From Legionella norrlandica (GTDB taxonomy: Bacteria > Pseudomonadota > Gammaproteobacteria > Legionellales > Legionellaceae), in the NCBI RefSeq assembly GCF_000770585.1, contig NZ_JNCF01000024.1:1-37804 (forward strand): DNA of 37,804 nucleotides, written 5' to 3'. The notes beneath the pieces are model-generated. The model was not told where the DNA came from, made no database searches, and worked only from the letters and a program-made list of their open reading frames with translations. Made by a program: the position numbers and the translations under genes. Below are positions 8,214-17,656 of the stretch, in pieces; the stretch's first letter is position 1; every line of letters starts with the position of its first letter.

Positions 8214-11200
8214 TTATGATTCTGATTGATTTACAAGAGCATTAAATAAATTAACCAACTTGAGCTGTTTAACCCTATTTACTGTAACAGCACAGAGCTG
8301 GGGATTGCCAACTACTATTGCTAAACTTTGAGCTCTTGAAATGGCAACGTTAATTCGATGCTTATCGAAGAGAAAATCAATCCCTCTAGGTGATTCATTC
8401 GCATCGCTGGTACACATACTCAAAAATACAATGGGCGCCTCTTGCCCTTGGAATTTATCAACGCTACCAACACGCGCCTGATCACCAAGAGCTTGCCTGA
8501 GTTTATTAACTTGATAATTATATGGAGCAACAAACAATATATCATTCCAACCAATCTTACGAGTTTCTCCCAGCTTTTCTATAAATGTCCTGCCAATTAA
8601 TTCTTGAGCTAATAGATTTATTTCACTGACTTCCTCATCTGAAGCGTAGGTATTACCTTCATGCTCCACAGGAACAAAGATTATGCCAGCCTCTTTGTTT
8701 AATTTTCCTTGGTAACCATCAGGTACTTTAACAACACGCACATCATTATCAGGATGTGGCTCAAGGTTATTATCATATATAAATTTACTGATAAAGTGAT
8801 TGACTGCTGAATGCATTCGATAAGTGGTTCCTAAAAATACTCCCATATCATCGGCAATCGTAGGTGTTTCATGTAATAAATAATCTAAAATAGAAAGACC
8901 GCTTTCACCAGGATGTGTGCCTTGTGATGGCTGCCCTAATTGCATTTGATCACCCATAATCACTAAATTCTTAGCAGAGCGGCTCATAGCAACCAGATTA
9001 GCTACTGAAACCTGCCCTGCTTCATCTATAAATAAATAATCAAGTTGATCCACCATATCATCCCTGGCAAATCCCCATGCAGTAGTGCCTATAACGCAGG
9101 ATGCCACTATATTATTAACAAGGTCACTATTCTTTAAAATAGATATATTTATTGCCTGCAAGTTAGAATCCGTATCTCTGGTACAAGTAAAAATCCCATT
9201 AATGCTTTGCTCAAAACAATATTCTTTTGTTTTTAACAATAAATGGTTGATGGCTTTGTGACTATTACTTGCTATACCAATCTTCGCGCCAGTTTTAATA
9301 AGATCTGCTATGATATGTTTTGCAGTATGCGTTTTCCCCGCCCCTGGTGGTCCTTGTATAGTTAAATAACTATTATCTAAATTTTTTACAGCTTGAATTA
9401 TCTGTTGTAGCTTTATATTTGGTTCATGACTCGGAGCTATAGCACCACCACAATGATTTTTAATACGTGGTTTTGAACGTCTTAAAAAATCTAAAATAGC
9501 ACACTTACCAGCTCGACCGCTGTCATAATCCAGTACTAATTGATAAATGGCTTTTGGAATAGGATCTGGATTAACATATTGATCTGGAATTAAAGTAATT
9601 AAAATTGGTGGCTCTTCTCTAGCTTGTAATACAATCACCCCGTTTTCTAAATTGCTCTCTTCACTACAAAATTTCACTTTTACATTTTTGCCATTTTCGT
9701 CTTTTAATCCTAATAAATAAAAATAATCAGCTGCCCCTTTAAATTCTTGCATGGGATCAAATTGATATTCATAAGCTAAATTTTTTGCTCTTGATGTTGG
9801 CTTAAATGGCGCCCTCTCCGTTCTCTTGCAAAATGCCAAGCAGTCTAAATCATCAAATAATTCTTCCTCGCTCAAACCTAATCTATCAAATAAACGCCAG
9901 AAAAGTGGCTTTAACTCTCGGCGGTGAAATTCCAACATCCAAGCTAAATTTTCTGTTAATGCTGCATACTCTGGATCGTCAGATAATCTCTGCCTTGCCT
10001 TGGTTAACAAGCGATCTCGTAATTCAATGCATTGGGTTATTTCTTCTTTTGGTTCAGGTTCTACTATTTCTGTTTTACCTAGATAAAGAATACAATTAGT
10101 TTTCTGCTGCTCTCTCAGCCAAGCAACCAACTCCTGAGTTGAATTACAATCATCAATGTTATAATCACGAATATTCTTTAATATGTTAGAGGTTTCCCAA
10201 GTCTCACCTTGTTCATCACGCGAGTGCAGATCTCGCCACTGTTCATAAAATACAACTGAATCACCACCAGTCCCAACTTCGGTTTCACGTTTATCACGGT
10301 AAAGATGCTCGACGTTTTTTATAGAATACCTTGGTTCGCCCAGCAAAAGGCTGCCCTTCACGATTTTATATAGATCAACAAAAACTTCATTTCGCAATAG
10401 CTGATCAAGCTCATACTCACATATACCATAGCGCCCCATTAATTTACGACACGCAGCTATTTCATAATTGGCATAATGATAAATATGCATCATTGGATCA
10501 CATTGCCATCTTGCATAAACCCAATCAATAAACTGTTTAAAAGCCTCTTTTTCTTGCATCTCATTATGCGCCCAATAATCCTTAAAGCATCGATTACCTT
10601 TCTCATCAAAATAGGTACAACCCCACAAATATTCCAAACCACCCTCTTCTAAAGGGTATCCCTCAATATCAAAAAAAACATCGAGTGGCGAATGTGGTGG
10701 CAACAACGCAAGTCCTGATTTTTCATTGGGTGTCGGTGCAATAATTTTATATTGCGGCCTTTCTTTTCCTATACTTTCTTTTTGTATAGTAGCCTGCGCT
10801 TTGAGACGCTCTAAAACATCAGAATTAATACCAGGTATACGATTTAGCTTTATATCAATTAGTTGCTGCATTGTTTGAATACCAGCTTTATTTAATTTTT
10901 TAATCTGGCTTTTTGTAATATTAGCAATCTGAAATAAATGATCCCTTTCAATCAAAAGCTTTTCTGCATAACTCGACCAGCAGCCCCATTCCTTTGAATC
11001 TGCGGGATCTGGCATATTTCGATAATCAAATTGTTCTTGGCTCAACAAAAAACTTTCTTTTAATGAGAGGTAATAATAGAAATAATCATCAACTTTAAAT
11101 GCTTCATTTTTACCATTTCCGAGGACAATAATAATATTATCAGGTCGCCTACCTTGAATGGCTTCTAGCATTTCAGCATAACAACATAGCTGAATAATAA

Positions 11201-11633
11201 ATTCAGGTTTTGCTTTGTGTGATAGTTTTGCATCCCAGACCTCGTAATGATAATCACCAAATTTACTTTCGCCAGGTGCCTTAACTAGAAAGTCTGCATA
11301 TCCAAAGAACTGTTGATTTTCTAAATAAGCCTGGACTATAACATCTGTGCCATTCTTCATGGCTTCTAAAGTTAATTGCTGCTTTAACTCGATTGTGCTT
11401 GCCTCAATTTTTTTAATAATTAATCCTTGAGATTTGAATAATTCTTCTCGTGCTTTTTCATGTTGAAACCCTTTATTTTGAAGAACTTCCATCAGCTCAT
11501 CTTTTGGATCTTTTTCAGGTGCTTTATCAGGAAACTCTAAAGAGAAACGATTCATCCAAGATGCAAAGGGGCTGATCATGAAGAGGGTTAGATCTGTTGG
11601 TGAAAAACGACCCATACCATCTATTAGTTGCAT
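8214..11633 (-). CDS. RecB-like nuclease / DnaQ-like exonuclease / SF1 helicase fusion (TM0106-like)
   Basis: This 1139-residue protein has four visible parts. Residues about 110-155 hold a RecB/Cas4-type PD-(D/E)XK pattern: YADF, then EVWDAK, then QLCCYAEML. Residues 240-280 look like a helix-hairpin-helix (IQTMQQLIDIK, IPGINSDVLERL). Residues 318-505 look like a YprB/DnaQ-type RNase H-fold exonuclease (DVFFDIEGYP ... RDYNIDDCNSTQELV). The C-terminal half is an SF1 UPF1/Dna2-like helicase with Walker A GPPGAGKT (761-768), IDEAGQ (869-874), GDQMQLGQPSQG, VDKFQGQE and NVAISRAQ. It most resembles TM0106-family nuclease-helicases. As last gene of the operon, 3 bp after herA, it probably degrades or unwinds invading DNA together with SIR2-HerA; that role is inferred. 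Confidence 0.82.
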   Translation of the reverse strand: MQLIDGMGRFSPTDLTLFMISPFASWMNRFSLEFPDKAPEKDPKDELMEVLQNKGFQHEKAREELFKSQGLIIKKIEASTIELKQQLTLEAMKNGTDVIVQAYLENQQFFGYADFLVKAPGESKFGDYHYEVWDAKLSHKAKPEFIIQLCCYAEMLEAIQGRRPDNIIIVLGNGKNEAFKVDDYFYYYLSLKESFLLSQEQFDYRNMPDPADSKEWGCWSSYAEKLLIERDHLFQIANITKSQIKKLNKAGIQTMQQLIDIKLNRIPGINSDVLERLKAQATIQKESIGKERPQYKIIAPTPNEKSGLALLPPHSPLDVFFDIEGYPLEEGGLEYLWGCTYFDEKGNRCFKDYWAHNEMQEKEAFKQFIDWVYARWQCDPMMHIYHYANYEIAACRKLMGRYGICEYELDQLLRNEVFVDLYKIVKGSLLLGEPRYSIKNVEHLYRDKRETEVGTGGDSVVFYEQWRDLHSRDEQGETWETSNILKNIRDYNIDDCNSTQELVAWLREQQKTNCILYLGKTEIVEPEPKEEITQCIELRDRLLTKARQRLSDDPEYAALTENLAWMLEFHRRELKPLFWRLFDRLGLSEEELFDDLDCLAFCKRTERAPFKPTSRAKNLAYEYQFDPMQEFKGAADYFYLLGLKDENGKNVKVKFCSEESNLENGVIVLQAREEPPILITLIPDQYVNPDPIPKAIYQLVLDYDSGRAGKCAILDFLRRSKPRIKNHCGGAIAPSHEPNIKLQQIIQAVKNLDNSYLTIQGPPGAGKTHTAKHIIADLIKTGAKIGIASNSHKAINHLLLKTKEYCFEQSINGIFTCTRDTDSNLQAINISILKNSDLVNNIVASCVIGTTAWGFARDDMVDQLDYLFIDEAGQVSVANLVAMSRSAKNLVIMGDQMQLGQPSQGTHPGESGLSILDYLLHETPTIADDMGVFLGTTYRMHSAVNHFISKFIYDNNLEPHPDNDVRVVKVPDGYQGKLNKEAGIIFVPVEHEGNTYASDEEVSEINLLAQELIGRTFIEKLGETRKIGWNDILFVAPYNYQVNKLRQALGDQARVGSVDKFQGQEAPIVFLSMCTSDANESPRGIDFLFDKHRINVAISRAQSLAIVVGNPQLCAVTVNRVKQLKLVNLFNALVNQSES

Positions 11634-11636
11634 TAC

Positions 11637-13397
11637 TTATTCAACTCCAGACGAATCATTTTTATCAGTAAACCATTTATTAAAGTCAGGATCGCTTGAT
11701 TTTGGCGTTGGGCTAGCATTGTGTGTTTGGATCCTTATTGGAACTGAAAAACTTGAACCAAAAATAAGCGCTTGCTGCCTCGGCAAACCTGCGATTCTAT
11801 TTAATTCTAGTTTATCTACCCATTCACTAGCTGCACTTACTGATCTTAGATCTTGCTCTGAAGTCAATCTAAATACTACCCAAGTTCCGCATTGTGACAA
11901 AACTGTCGATGACATTTCAGAAGGTCTTTGAGTACTGATTAATAAGCTTAAACCGAATTTTCTTCCTTCTTTAGCTAATCTTTCATAAGCTAGATTTTGA
12001 TGCCTCCCTTCGTCATCACCAACAAACTGGCGCAAATAATGATGCGCCTCTTCTAACACAAGTAGTGTTGGATAGCTCTTTTCTTGTCCTCTATTAAAAA
12101 GCTCGAATGCAAATAATTCTAGTAGTGCACCAAGTACTAACGGCATCAAATCGTGAGCAACATCACGTAAATTAATAATATGAATAGACCAATCGCTACC
12201 CTCACATCCAAATATATCATTAACAACTTTGCTACCTTCTTGCTCCCAAGAACCTTGGTTATCATTGCCAATAAAATCCTTTTCATTAATATCAACAATA
12301 CTTGTAAATAATGGATCATCGACTAGGCGCTTAATTCTTGTAATTAGCGGAGAAACATTGGAATATAAGAAAGCATCTCTTGTGACACTATTATTTCTAT
12401 CAGGCTTAAGCGAGTAACTTTCCGCTACGAGAGCAGAAAGTGCCGACATTTTTGGCCATTTGGAAACAAAGTCAGCCTGCCCATTTCTTAGCTTTTCTAT
12501 CCCATCCCAAGCGCTTTTTGCGTCACCTGTTCTGCAATCATCAAAAAATATAGGGCTATCACTATCATTTAAACCAACACCAGATGAATTCTTAAAACAT
12601 TTAACTTTATTCAAATTATCTATAGCAAAAGTTAATGCTGGCCTCTGTGTTTTTTCACTAGGCATCAGCAAACGGGAAAGCCCATGCCTACCTAAAGCCA
12701 TGTATGGGATTCTATACCCTTCTTTACCGCCTATTTTAGTTGTTTTTACTGAATCATTTTTATTGACAAAAGCATTTTCATACTCACCATTGATATCAAA
12801 AATAACAATCCTGGGCTTTGGAAATTTATGCATTTGTTGCAGCATACTTGCAATAAAACAACTTTTACCTTGACCTGTTGAACCTAAAACAGCGGTGTGC
12901 CGATTCAACATATTATTTATATTTACCTTTATGCTATCAAATCCTCTAGTGTCTGTTCCGATTATAATTGATTTGTCTTTATCTATGTTAGGTTGGACTA
13001 CAGCAAGTAATTCATTGTCACTTAATGGGAAAGCTTCAGCACCTAAAGCAGGTGAAGCCAACGAATCTGGCATAAAATTTAGCTCTTCATTTTTTCGCTT
13101 TATATGCCCAACAACAACAGCTAAAACCTGTCTTAATGGTTCCGTATCTAAACGATTTTTTTGAGTTGTATATTTATGAGCCTCTTTTGGCTCAAGAAAA
13201 AGCAATGAAATTATCCGTAATACTAATAGTCTATTTCCACCATCAATGCCGAAGAGGCCATTAATTTCTGTTACAGCCGACACTCCATCACGATGCGCTG
13301 CAAATTGCCCTTTATAAGTATCTTTAAGGTTCAGTGTAACTTTTGAGCCTTCGATGGCAACAACATAACCAAATGGCTCCCTACCTTTTATGTTCAC
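11637..13397 (-). CDS. HerA/FtsK-like ATPase of a SIR2-HerA defence pair
   Basis: The 586-residue protein has a small beta-barrel-like N-terminus (about 1-65), then the HerA-type ATPase core: Walker A GSTGQGKS at 172-179, Walker B TLLVLEEAHHYL near 444-455, and STQRPSEMSSTVLSQC near 488-503, the usual sensor region before the arginine-finger segment. HerA ATPases form hexameric DNA translocases; paired with a SIR2 or nuclease gene they form anti-phage systems (the Gao_Her group). The start is GTG at 13397, overlapping the SIR2 stop as GTGA, with AGGAG about 7 bases upstream, which decides the start and indicates coupled translation. A NurA partner is absent; SIR2 and the downstream nuclease-helicase take that place. 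Confidence 0.85.
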   Translation of the reverse strand: MNIKGREPFGYVVAIEGSKVTLNLKDTYKGQFAAHRDGVSAVTEINGLFGIDGGNRLLVLRIISLLFLEPKEAHKYTTQKNRLDTEPLRQVLAVVVGHIKRKNEELNFMPDSLASPALGAEAFPLSDNELLAVVQPNIDKDKSIIIGTDTRGFDSIKVNINNMLNRHTAVLGSTGQGKSCFIASMLQQMHKFPKPRIVIFDINGEYENAFVNKNDSVKTTKIGGKEGYRIPYMALGRHGLSRLLMPSEKTQRPALTFAIDNLNKVKCFKNSSGVGLNDSDSPIFFDDCRTGDAKSAWDGIEKLRNGQADFVSKWPKMSALSALVAESYSLKPDRNNSVTRDAFLYSNVSPLITRIKRLVDDPLFTSIVDINEKDFIGNDNQGSWEQEGSKVVNDIFGCEGSDWSIHIINLRDVAHDLMPLVLGALLELFAFELFNRGQEKSYPTLLVLEEAHHYLRQFVGDDEGRHQNLAYERLAKEGRKFGLSLLISTQRPSEMSSTVLSQCGTWVVFRLTSEQDLRSVSAASEWVDKLELNRIAGLPRQQALIFGSSFSVPIRIQTHNASPTPKSSDPDFNKWFTDKNDSSGVE

Positions 13398-14647
13398 ATA
13401 TTTTCTCCTATACCTATATCTTCGCGAGCAGGCGTATTTTGTTCTTTATTTTCATTGATCAGTTTCTTAATTTTCAATGCATATTCGTCATATATAACTG
13501 GCTGAGGAAGATATGTAACGAATGAATCAAAGAATGCTTTCTCTTTACCGCCAATAATTGTAATTTGTGGCGATTCTAGTTTTAATATCGATTGAATCGA
13601 TTTATTGATATTAATGTTATTACCATCAAACTTTTCAAGTTCAGGCAAACAAATCACCAATTGCAATGTTGGATTTAATAAAGCTCTTTTTACAATTTGA
13701 TTTAAATGTGAATCGGAAAATGAATATCCAATAGTAATCAGACAAGTCTGTGATTTTGATAAAAATTCAGTGAACCTTCTGAGCAACTCACCAAGAACAA
13801 ACCCAACAGTTTGAATATATTTTGCAGCTGACGGAAAAACTATGGGTAATTTGTGATTATCCTTTTTATCTAAAAAATTTTGAATATCCGACCAAATAGT
13901 GGCTGCTGGGTATTCTAAATACTCTCCATCCAATTCCTGCCAAGAAAGTGAGCCGTGTAGCTTCGCTAAGAAGAATCCATAAGTTCCAAATCGAGCTTCA
14001 CCCCTTGCTGATAAATTAGAGTATCCCAAATCAAAAACATGCGGCGAAAAAATCCGATTATGCAATCCCTCAAATCCATTATTAATTTTCCAGCCCAAGG
14101 TCTCCCCTGCCCACTCCATGGCTAAATCATAATTTGTAGTAAAAATCCATGGTGCTGGTTGACCGACCTGTCGTGATCCGCATAATGCTTGCAATAAAGC
14201 ACGATGAGAATCCAACTTTCCATCATCCAGATCAACAAGATGAGGACTATTCCACCATTTATCTTGTAGCACTGATGCTTTGATGATTGATCGATATAAA
14301 TCAGCTTTGGCTTTTTGTAATTGCTTAGTAAGCTTTGTCTTTCCCTGTCGAATCCATTCCTTTTCGGCAATCTCTAATGTATCTAATAATTCTTCTACAT
14401 TGATACTATCATCATTGAAGAATGTTTTTTTCTGCAACCAATCAGCAGAATCACTATAATCATCTTTAAAGCTTTTCCAAACATCGCCCATTGTTTTACC
14501 GCCAGCGGATATGGATGCCCCTGCCCCAAGTAAAACTCCTATGTTTTCTAATCTAATTACAGATGCCAAGTGCGCTTCAAGCTCTTCTCTATTTAAATAT
14601 GTTTTCCCTCGCTTAGCGACAAATTTATCTTGGCTTTCCATACTCAT
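13394..14647 (-). CDS. SIR2-domain defence effector (SIR2-HerA type)
   Basis: The 417-residue protein carries a complete SIR2-like NAD-binding core: GVLLGAGAS at 37-45, FTTNYD at 169-174, LAKLHGS at 227-233 with catalytic-type His231, and GYSFSDSHLN at 307-316 (SIR2_2 style). In anti-phage systems such domains hydrolyse NAD+ to starve infected cells; this is known for related systems and inferred here. GAGG lies 7 bases before ATG 14647, and 27 bp separate the gene from the hsdR stop. It overlaps the downstream HerA ATPase, which is expected to sense or thread DNA and control the SIR2 activity. All key residues look intact, so the effector should be active. Confidence 0.87.
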   Translation of the reverse strand: MSMESQDKFVAKRGKTYLNREELEAHLASVIRLENIGVLLGAGASISAGGKTMGDVWKSFKDDYSDSADWLQKKTFFNDDSINVEELLDTLEIAEKEWIRQGKTKLTKQLQKAKADLYRSIIKASVLQDKWWNSPHLVDLDDGKLDSHRALLQALCGSRQVGQPAPWIFTTNYDLAMEWAGETLGWKINNGFEGLHNRIFSPHVFDLGYSNLSARGEARFGTYGFFLAKLHGSLSWQELDGEYLEYPAATIWSDIQNFLDKKDNHKLPIVFPSAAKYIQTVGFVLGELLRRFTEFLSKSQTCLITIGYSFSDSHLNQIVKRALLNPTLQLVICLPELEKFDGNNININKSIQSILKLESPQITIIGGKEKAFFDSFVTYLPQPVIYDEYALKIKKLINENKEQNTPAREDIGIGENM

Positions 14648-14674
14648 ACTAACGCCTCATCAAATAGGAAAATA

Positions 14675-17656
14675 TTAGATACCATTTCTAACCTCCTTCA
14701 ACGCCCGACTAAAGAAATGTTTAATCGCCTGATTCCGTGCCTCAGCATCTGTCATGATTATATTTTGCAATTGATTATCGCGCTGGAATAATTGGATCGC
14801 GCTTTCAAAAAATGCCTGAGAAAAAGCACCAAAAACCACATCCGGCGGGTTATTTTTCAGCATATCTTTCAAATTATCATTACTTAGTATTTCTTGATTA
14901 ACTTTCTCAAAACGCAAAAAGTCTTCTTTAGTAAATTCATTGCCATGACGCTGATTGAAAGACTCAATAATTTCAGATAATGAACGCTCCTCATCTTCCG
15001 TGTAAGCATTAGCACCAAACTCTTTGATAGCAGATAGAGGAGAAGTTGTGCCAGGAGATAACGAAGCTGAACCCTGTTCTTTTTTCTCTATTCTGAATGC
15101 CTGTAAACGAATCATATCGTCTGTAATCTCAATTTCAGGTGGCACTTCTCGGTTAGGCAGTAATCTATTAAGCCATGATGCATAGGAAAAAAGCTTTTCC
15201 AGCCATGTGTCCTGCAAACTCATCACCTGCGCAACAAATGAATAAAAACGCATGTAGCTCTTCAGCAATTGTCGAAATTCTTCACGCTTTCCTTCGTCTT
15301 CTTCATATTCAAAACGTTGGACAGCATTCTTAACCAATTTTTCTAGCGCGATTCTATCGTGTGGATCAAGCGCTCCTTTGTAGAAAACCTCTGAGAAACG
15401 GTTGACTTCATCTTCGTCGATAATAGAAAAAGACTTAATGCGACCTTCCAATTCATAAACTTGATTAGGGTCAGATATCTCCTCCAGCGACGTGACTTCA
15501 TAAAATGGTCGAAATGCATTTTGAATATCTTCAATCGTATTCTGGAAATCGAGCACGTATGTATTAATTTTTCCTGGGGTAGTACGATTTAACCTTGATA
15601 GGGTTTGTACTGCTTGTAAACCATCCAATTTTCTATCGATATACATCGCGCATAACTTTGGCTGATCAAAGCCTGTTTGATATTTCTCTGCCACAATCAA
15701 TAATTGAAAATCTTTATCAAATTTTTCTGGTAATTGGGTTTCAGCGAAGCCATTTAATTCTGCTTCGGTGTAGGTTTCACCATCGATTTCTAGCTCACCT
15801 GAAAAAGCCACCAAGGCTTTCACACCTACATACTGCTTCTCTTCAATATACTTTTTTATACCAAAATAATATTTAAGTGCATGTTCACGACTTTGAGTGA
15901 CAACCATTGCTTTAGCTTTGCCATTTATCTCTTGCATCACATGGCGACGGAAATGCTCAACAATAACCTCCACTTTCTGAGCAATTGCAGTTGGATGTAA
16001 TATCGCAAATCTGGCAACACGGCGATGCGCTCTTCGTCCTTGCAATTCCGGATCATCTTCGATGGTTTTTTCCAGCTTATAGTACTGTTTGTAGGTCATG
16101 TAATTTTGCAACACGTCAAGAATAAAGCCCTCTTCAATTGCTTGGCGCATAGAATAAAGATGGAACGGATATGGCAAACCGTCTGATCCTTTTGTACCAA
16201 AGCGTTCCAATGTGACATTACGTGGTGTAGCCGTGAAAGCGAAATAACTGATATTAGCCTGTGGCCCACGTTGGCGCTGATACTCAGCAATCATATCTTC
16301 TATATCCGAAGGAGTGTTATTGCCTTCTTCACGTGTCAAAGTTTTTGAGAGGTTATCAGCATACTTACCGGACTGAGAGCCATGCGCTTCATCTATTAGC
16401 ACAGCAAAACGGCGTTTGCTTTGACCCGAGATTTCCTTTAGATGATCAGTCGAAAATTTATGAATAGTAGTAATGATAATACGCGCACCTTGCTTAATGG
16501 CTTCTTTCAACTGTCGCGAGGTGCCATCAATCTTTTTCACCACACCCTTAGTTTGCTCAAATTGGGCCACAGTATTTTGTAGTTGACGATCTAACACTAT
16601 ACGATCAGTCACAATAATGGCTGTGTTAAAAATTGGTTGGTCTTTTTCATCATGTAGAGTAATCATACGGTGAGCTGTCCAACCAATGGTATTAGATTTA
16701 CCTGAACCTGCTGAATGCTGAATTAAATAGCTATGACCTGGGCCATGTCGTTTTGCATGTCTTAATAACTTCAATACAGCATCTAACTGCTGAAAGCGTG
16801 GAAATATCATGACCTCTTTACCATCTTTTACTTCCAGGTGCATAAATCGTCCAACGATATCAAGCAGAATATCTCGCGAGAGGATGGCTTTTCCTTCTGG
16901 TTGGTCAGCATAAAGATAACCAACACGAAATTCATCGGCGATATCAGGGTTTCCTGCGCCACCATTATGGCCTCGGTTAAATGGTAAAAATCGAGTTTTA
17001 CCGTTTGCTAATCGTGTCGTCATAGAAACATTGTCTTCGTCCATTGCGAAATGAACCAATGCACCTTGTTTAAAGGTTAGTAATGGCTCACCTGCTGGGG
17101 AACGATCAGTACGATATTGTTTTTCAGCATGACGGAACGTCGTACCCGTTGATAGATTTTTACATTCGATAGTCGCTAGGGGAATACCATTAACAAACAG
17201 GCCAATATCAATACGATTATCATGTTTACTGCTATATTTGAGCTCGTCAATAACCGAGAGAATATTGGCCTCAAAGAGCTGTAATAGTTCTTTATTAATA
17301 CCCGAAGCAGGTTTGAAAAAGCAAAGAGAGAATTTAATACCAGGAATGAGCTTGATACCCTGACGCAGCACATCCAGCGTTCCGCGAGATTTCAAGGCCT
17401 TTTCCAATTGCTTGAAAAATTCGGTTTCGGCGCTAGCAGAATATTGAGCTTGTAACCGTTTCCATTCATCAAGTTGAGTGGATTTAATGAATTCCATCAC
17501 TAAAGTTTTATCGAGTGCTGAAGCACGATCAAAATCTTCTGTGCTACGATGGACATAACCTAGTTTTTTAACCAGCTGATCGATGACATGATATTGCAGC
17601 ACATTTTCTCGGCGGATAGTGTCCTGAGAGTAAATTCGTTTAGTTGTATCCGTCAT
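14675..17656 (-). CDS. hsdR: Type I restriction endonuclease subunit R
   Basis: HsdR is the motor and nuclease subunit that translocates and cuts unmethylated DNA when bound to HsdM2S. The 993-residue product has the PD-(D/E)XK nuclease (RIDIGLFVNG with D150, then IECK with E164 and K166), SF2 helicase Walker A QHSAGSGKS (about 313-321), DEAH at 422-425, FTATPRN, and motif VI-like QTLSRLNRT. The length is normal and no catalytic residue is missing. The start ATG at 17656 overlaps the hsdS stop by 4 bp (ATGA), indicating translational coupling. It is third in the M-S-R order and is followed after 27 bp by the SIR2 gene. Confidence 0.95.
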   Translation of the reverse strand: MTDTTKRIYSQDTIRRENVLQYHVIDQLVKKLGYVHRSTEDFDRASALDKTLVMEFIKSTQLDEWKRLQAQYSASAETEFFKQLEKALKSRGTLDVLRQGIKLIPGIKFSLCFFKPASGINKELLQLFEANILSVIDELKYSSKHDNRIDIGLFVNGIPLATIECKNLSTGTTFRHAEKQYRTDRSPAGEPLLTFKQGALVHFAMDEDNVSMTTRLANGKTRFLPFNRGHNGGAGNPDIADEFRVGYLYADQPEGKAILSRDILLDIVGRFMHLEVKDGKEVMIFPRFQQLDAVLKLLRHAKRHGPGHSYLIQHSAGSGKSNTIGWTAHRMITLHDEKDQPIFNTAIIVTDRIVLDRQLQNTVAQFEQTKGVVKKIDGTSRQLKEAIKQGARIIITTIHKFSTDHLKEISGQSKRRFAVLIDEAHGSQSGKYADNLSKTLTREEGNNTPSDIEDMIAEYQRQRGPQANISYFAFTATPRNVTLERFGTKGSDGLPYPFHLYSMRQAIEEGFILDVLQNYMTYKQYYKLEKTIEDDPELQGRRAHRRVARFAILHPTAIAQKVEVIVEHFRRHVMQEINGKAKAMVVTQSREHALKYYFGIKKYIEEKQYVGVKALVAFSGELEIDGETYTEAELNGFAETQLPEKFDKDFQLLIVAEKYQTGFDQPKLCAMYIDRKLDGLQAVQTLSRLNRTTPGKINTYVLDFQNTIEDIQNAFRPFYEVTSLEEISDPNQVYELEGRIKSFSIIDEDEVNRFSEVFYKGALDPHDRIALEKLVKNAVQRFEYEEDEGKREEFRQLLKSYMRFYSFVAQVMSLQDTWLEKLFSYASWLNRLLPNREVPPEIEITDDMIRLQAFRIEKKEQGSASLSPGTTSPLSAIKEFGANAYTEDEERSLSEIIESFNQRHGNEFTKEDFLRFEKVNQEILSNDNLKDMLKNNPPDVVFGAFSQAFFESAIQLFQRDNQLQNIIMTDAEARNQAIKHFFSRALKEVRNGI

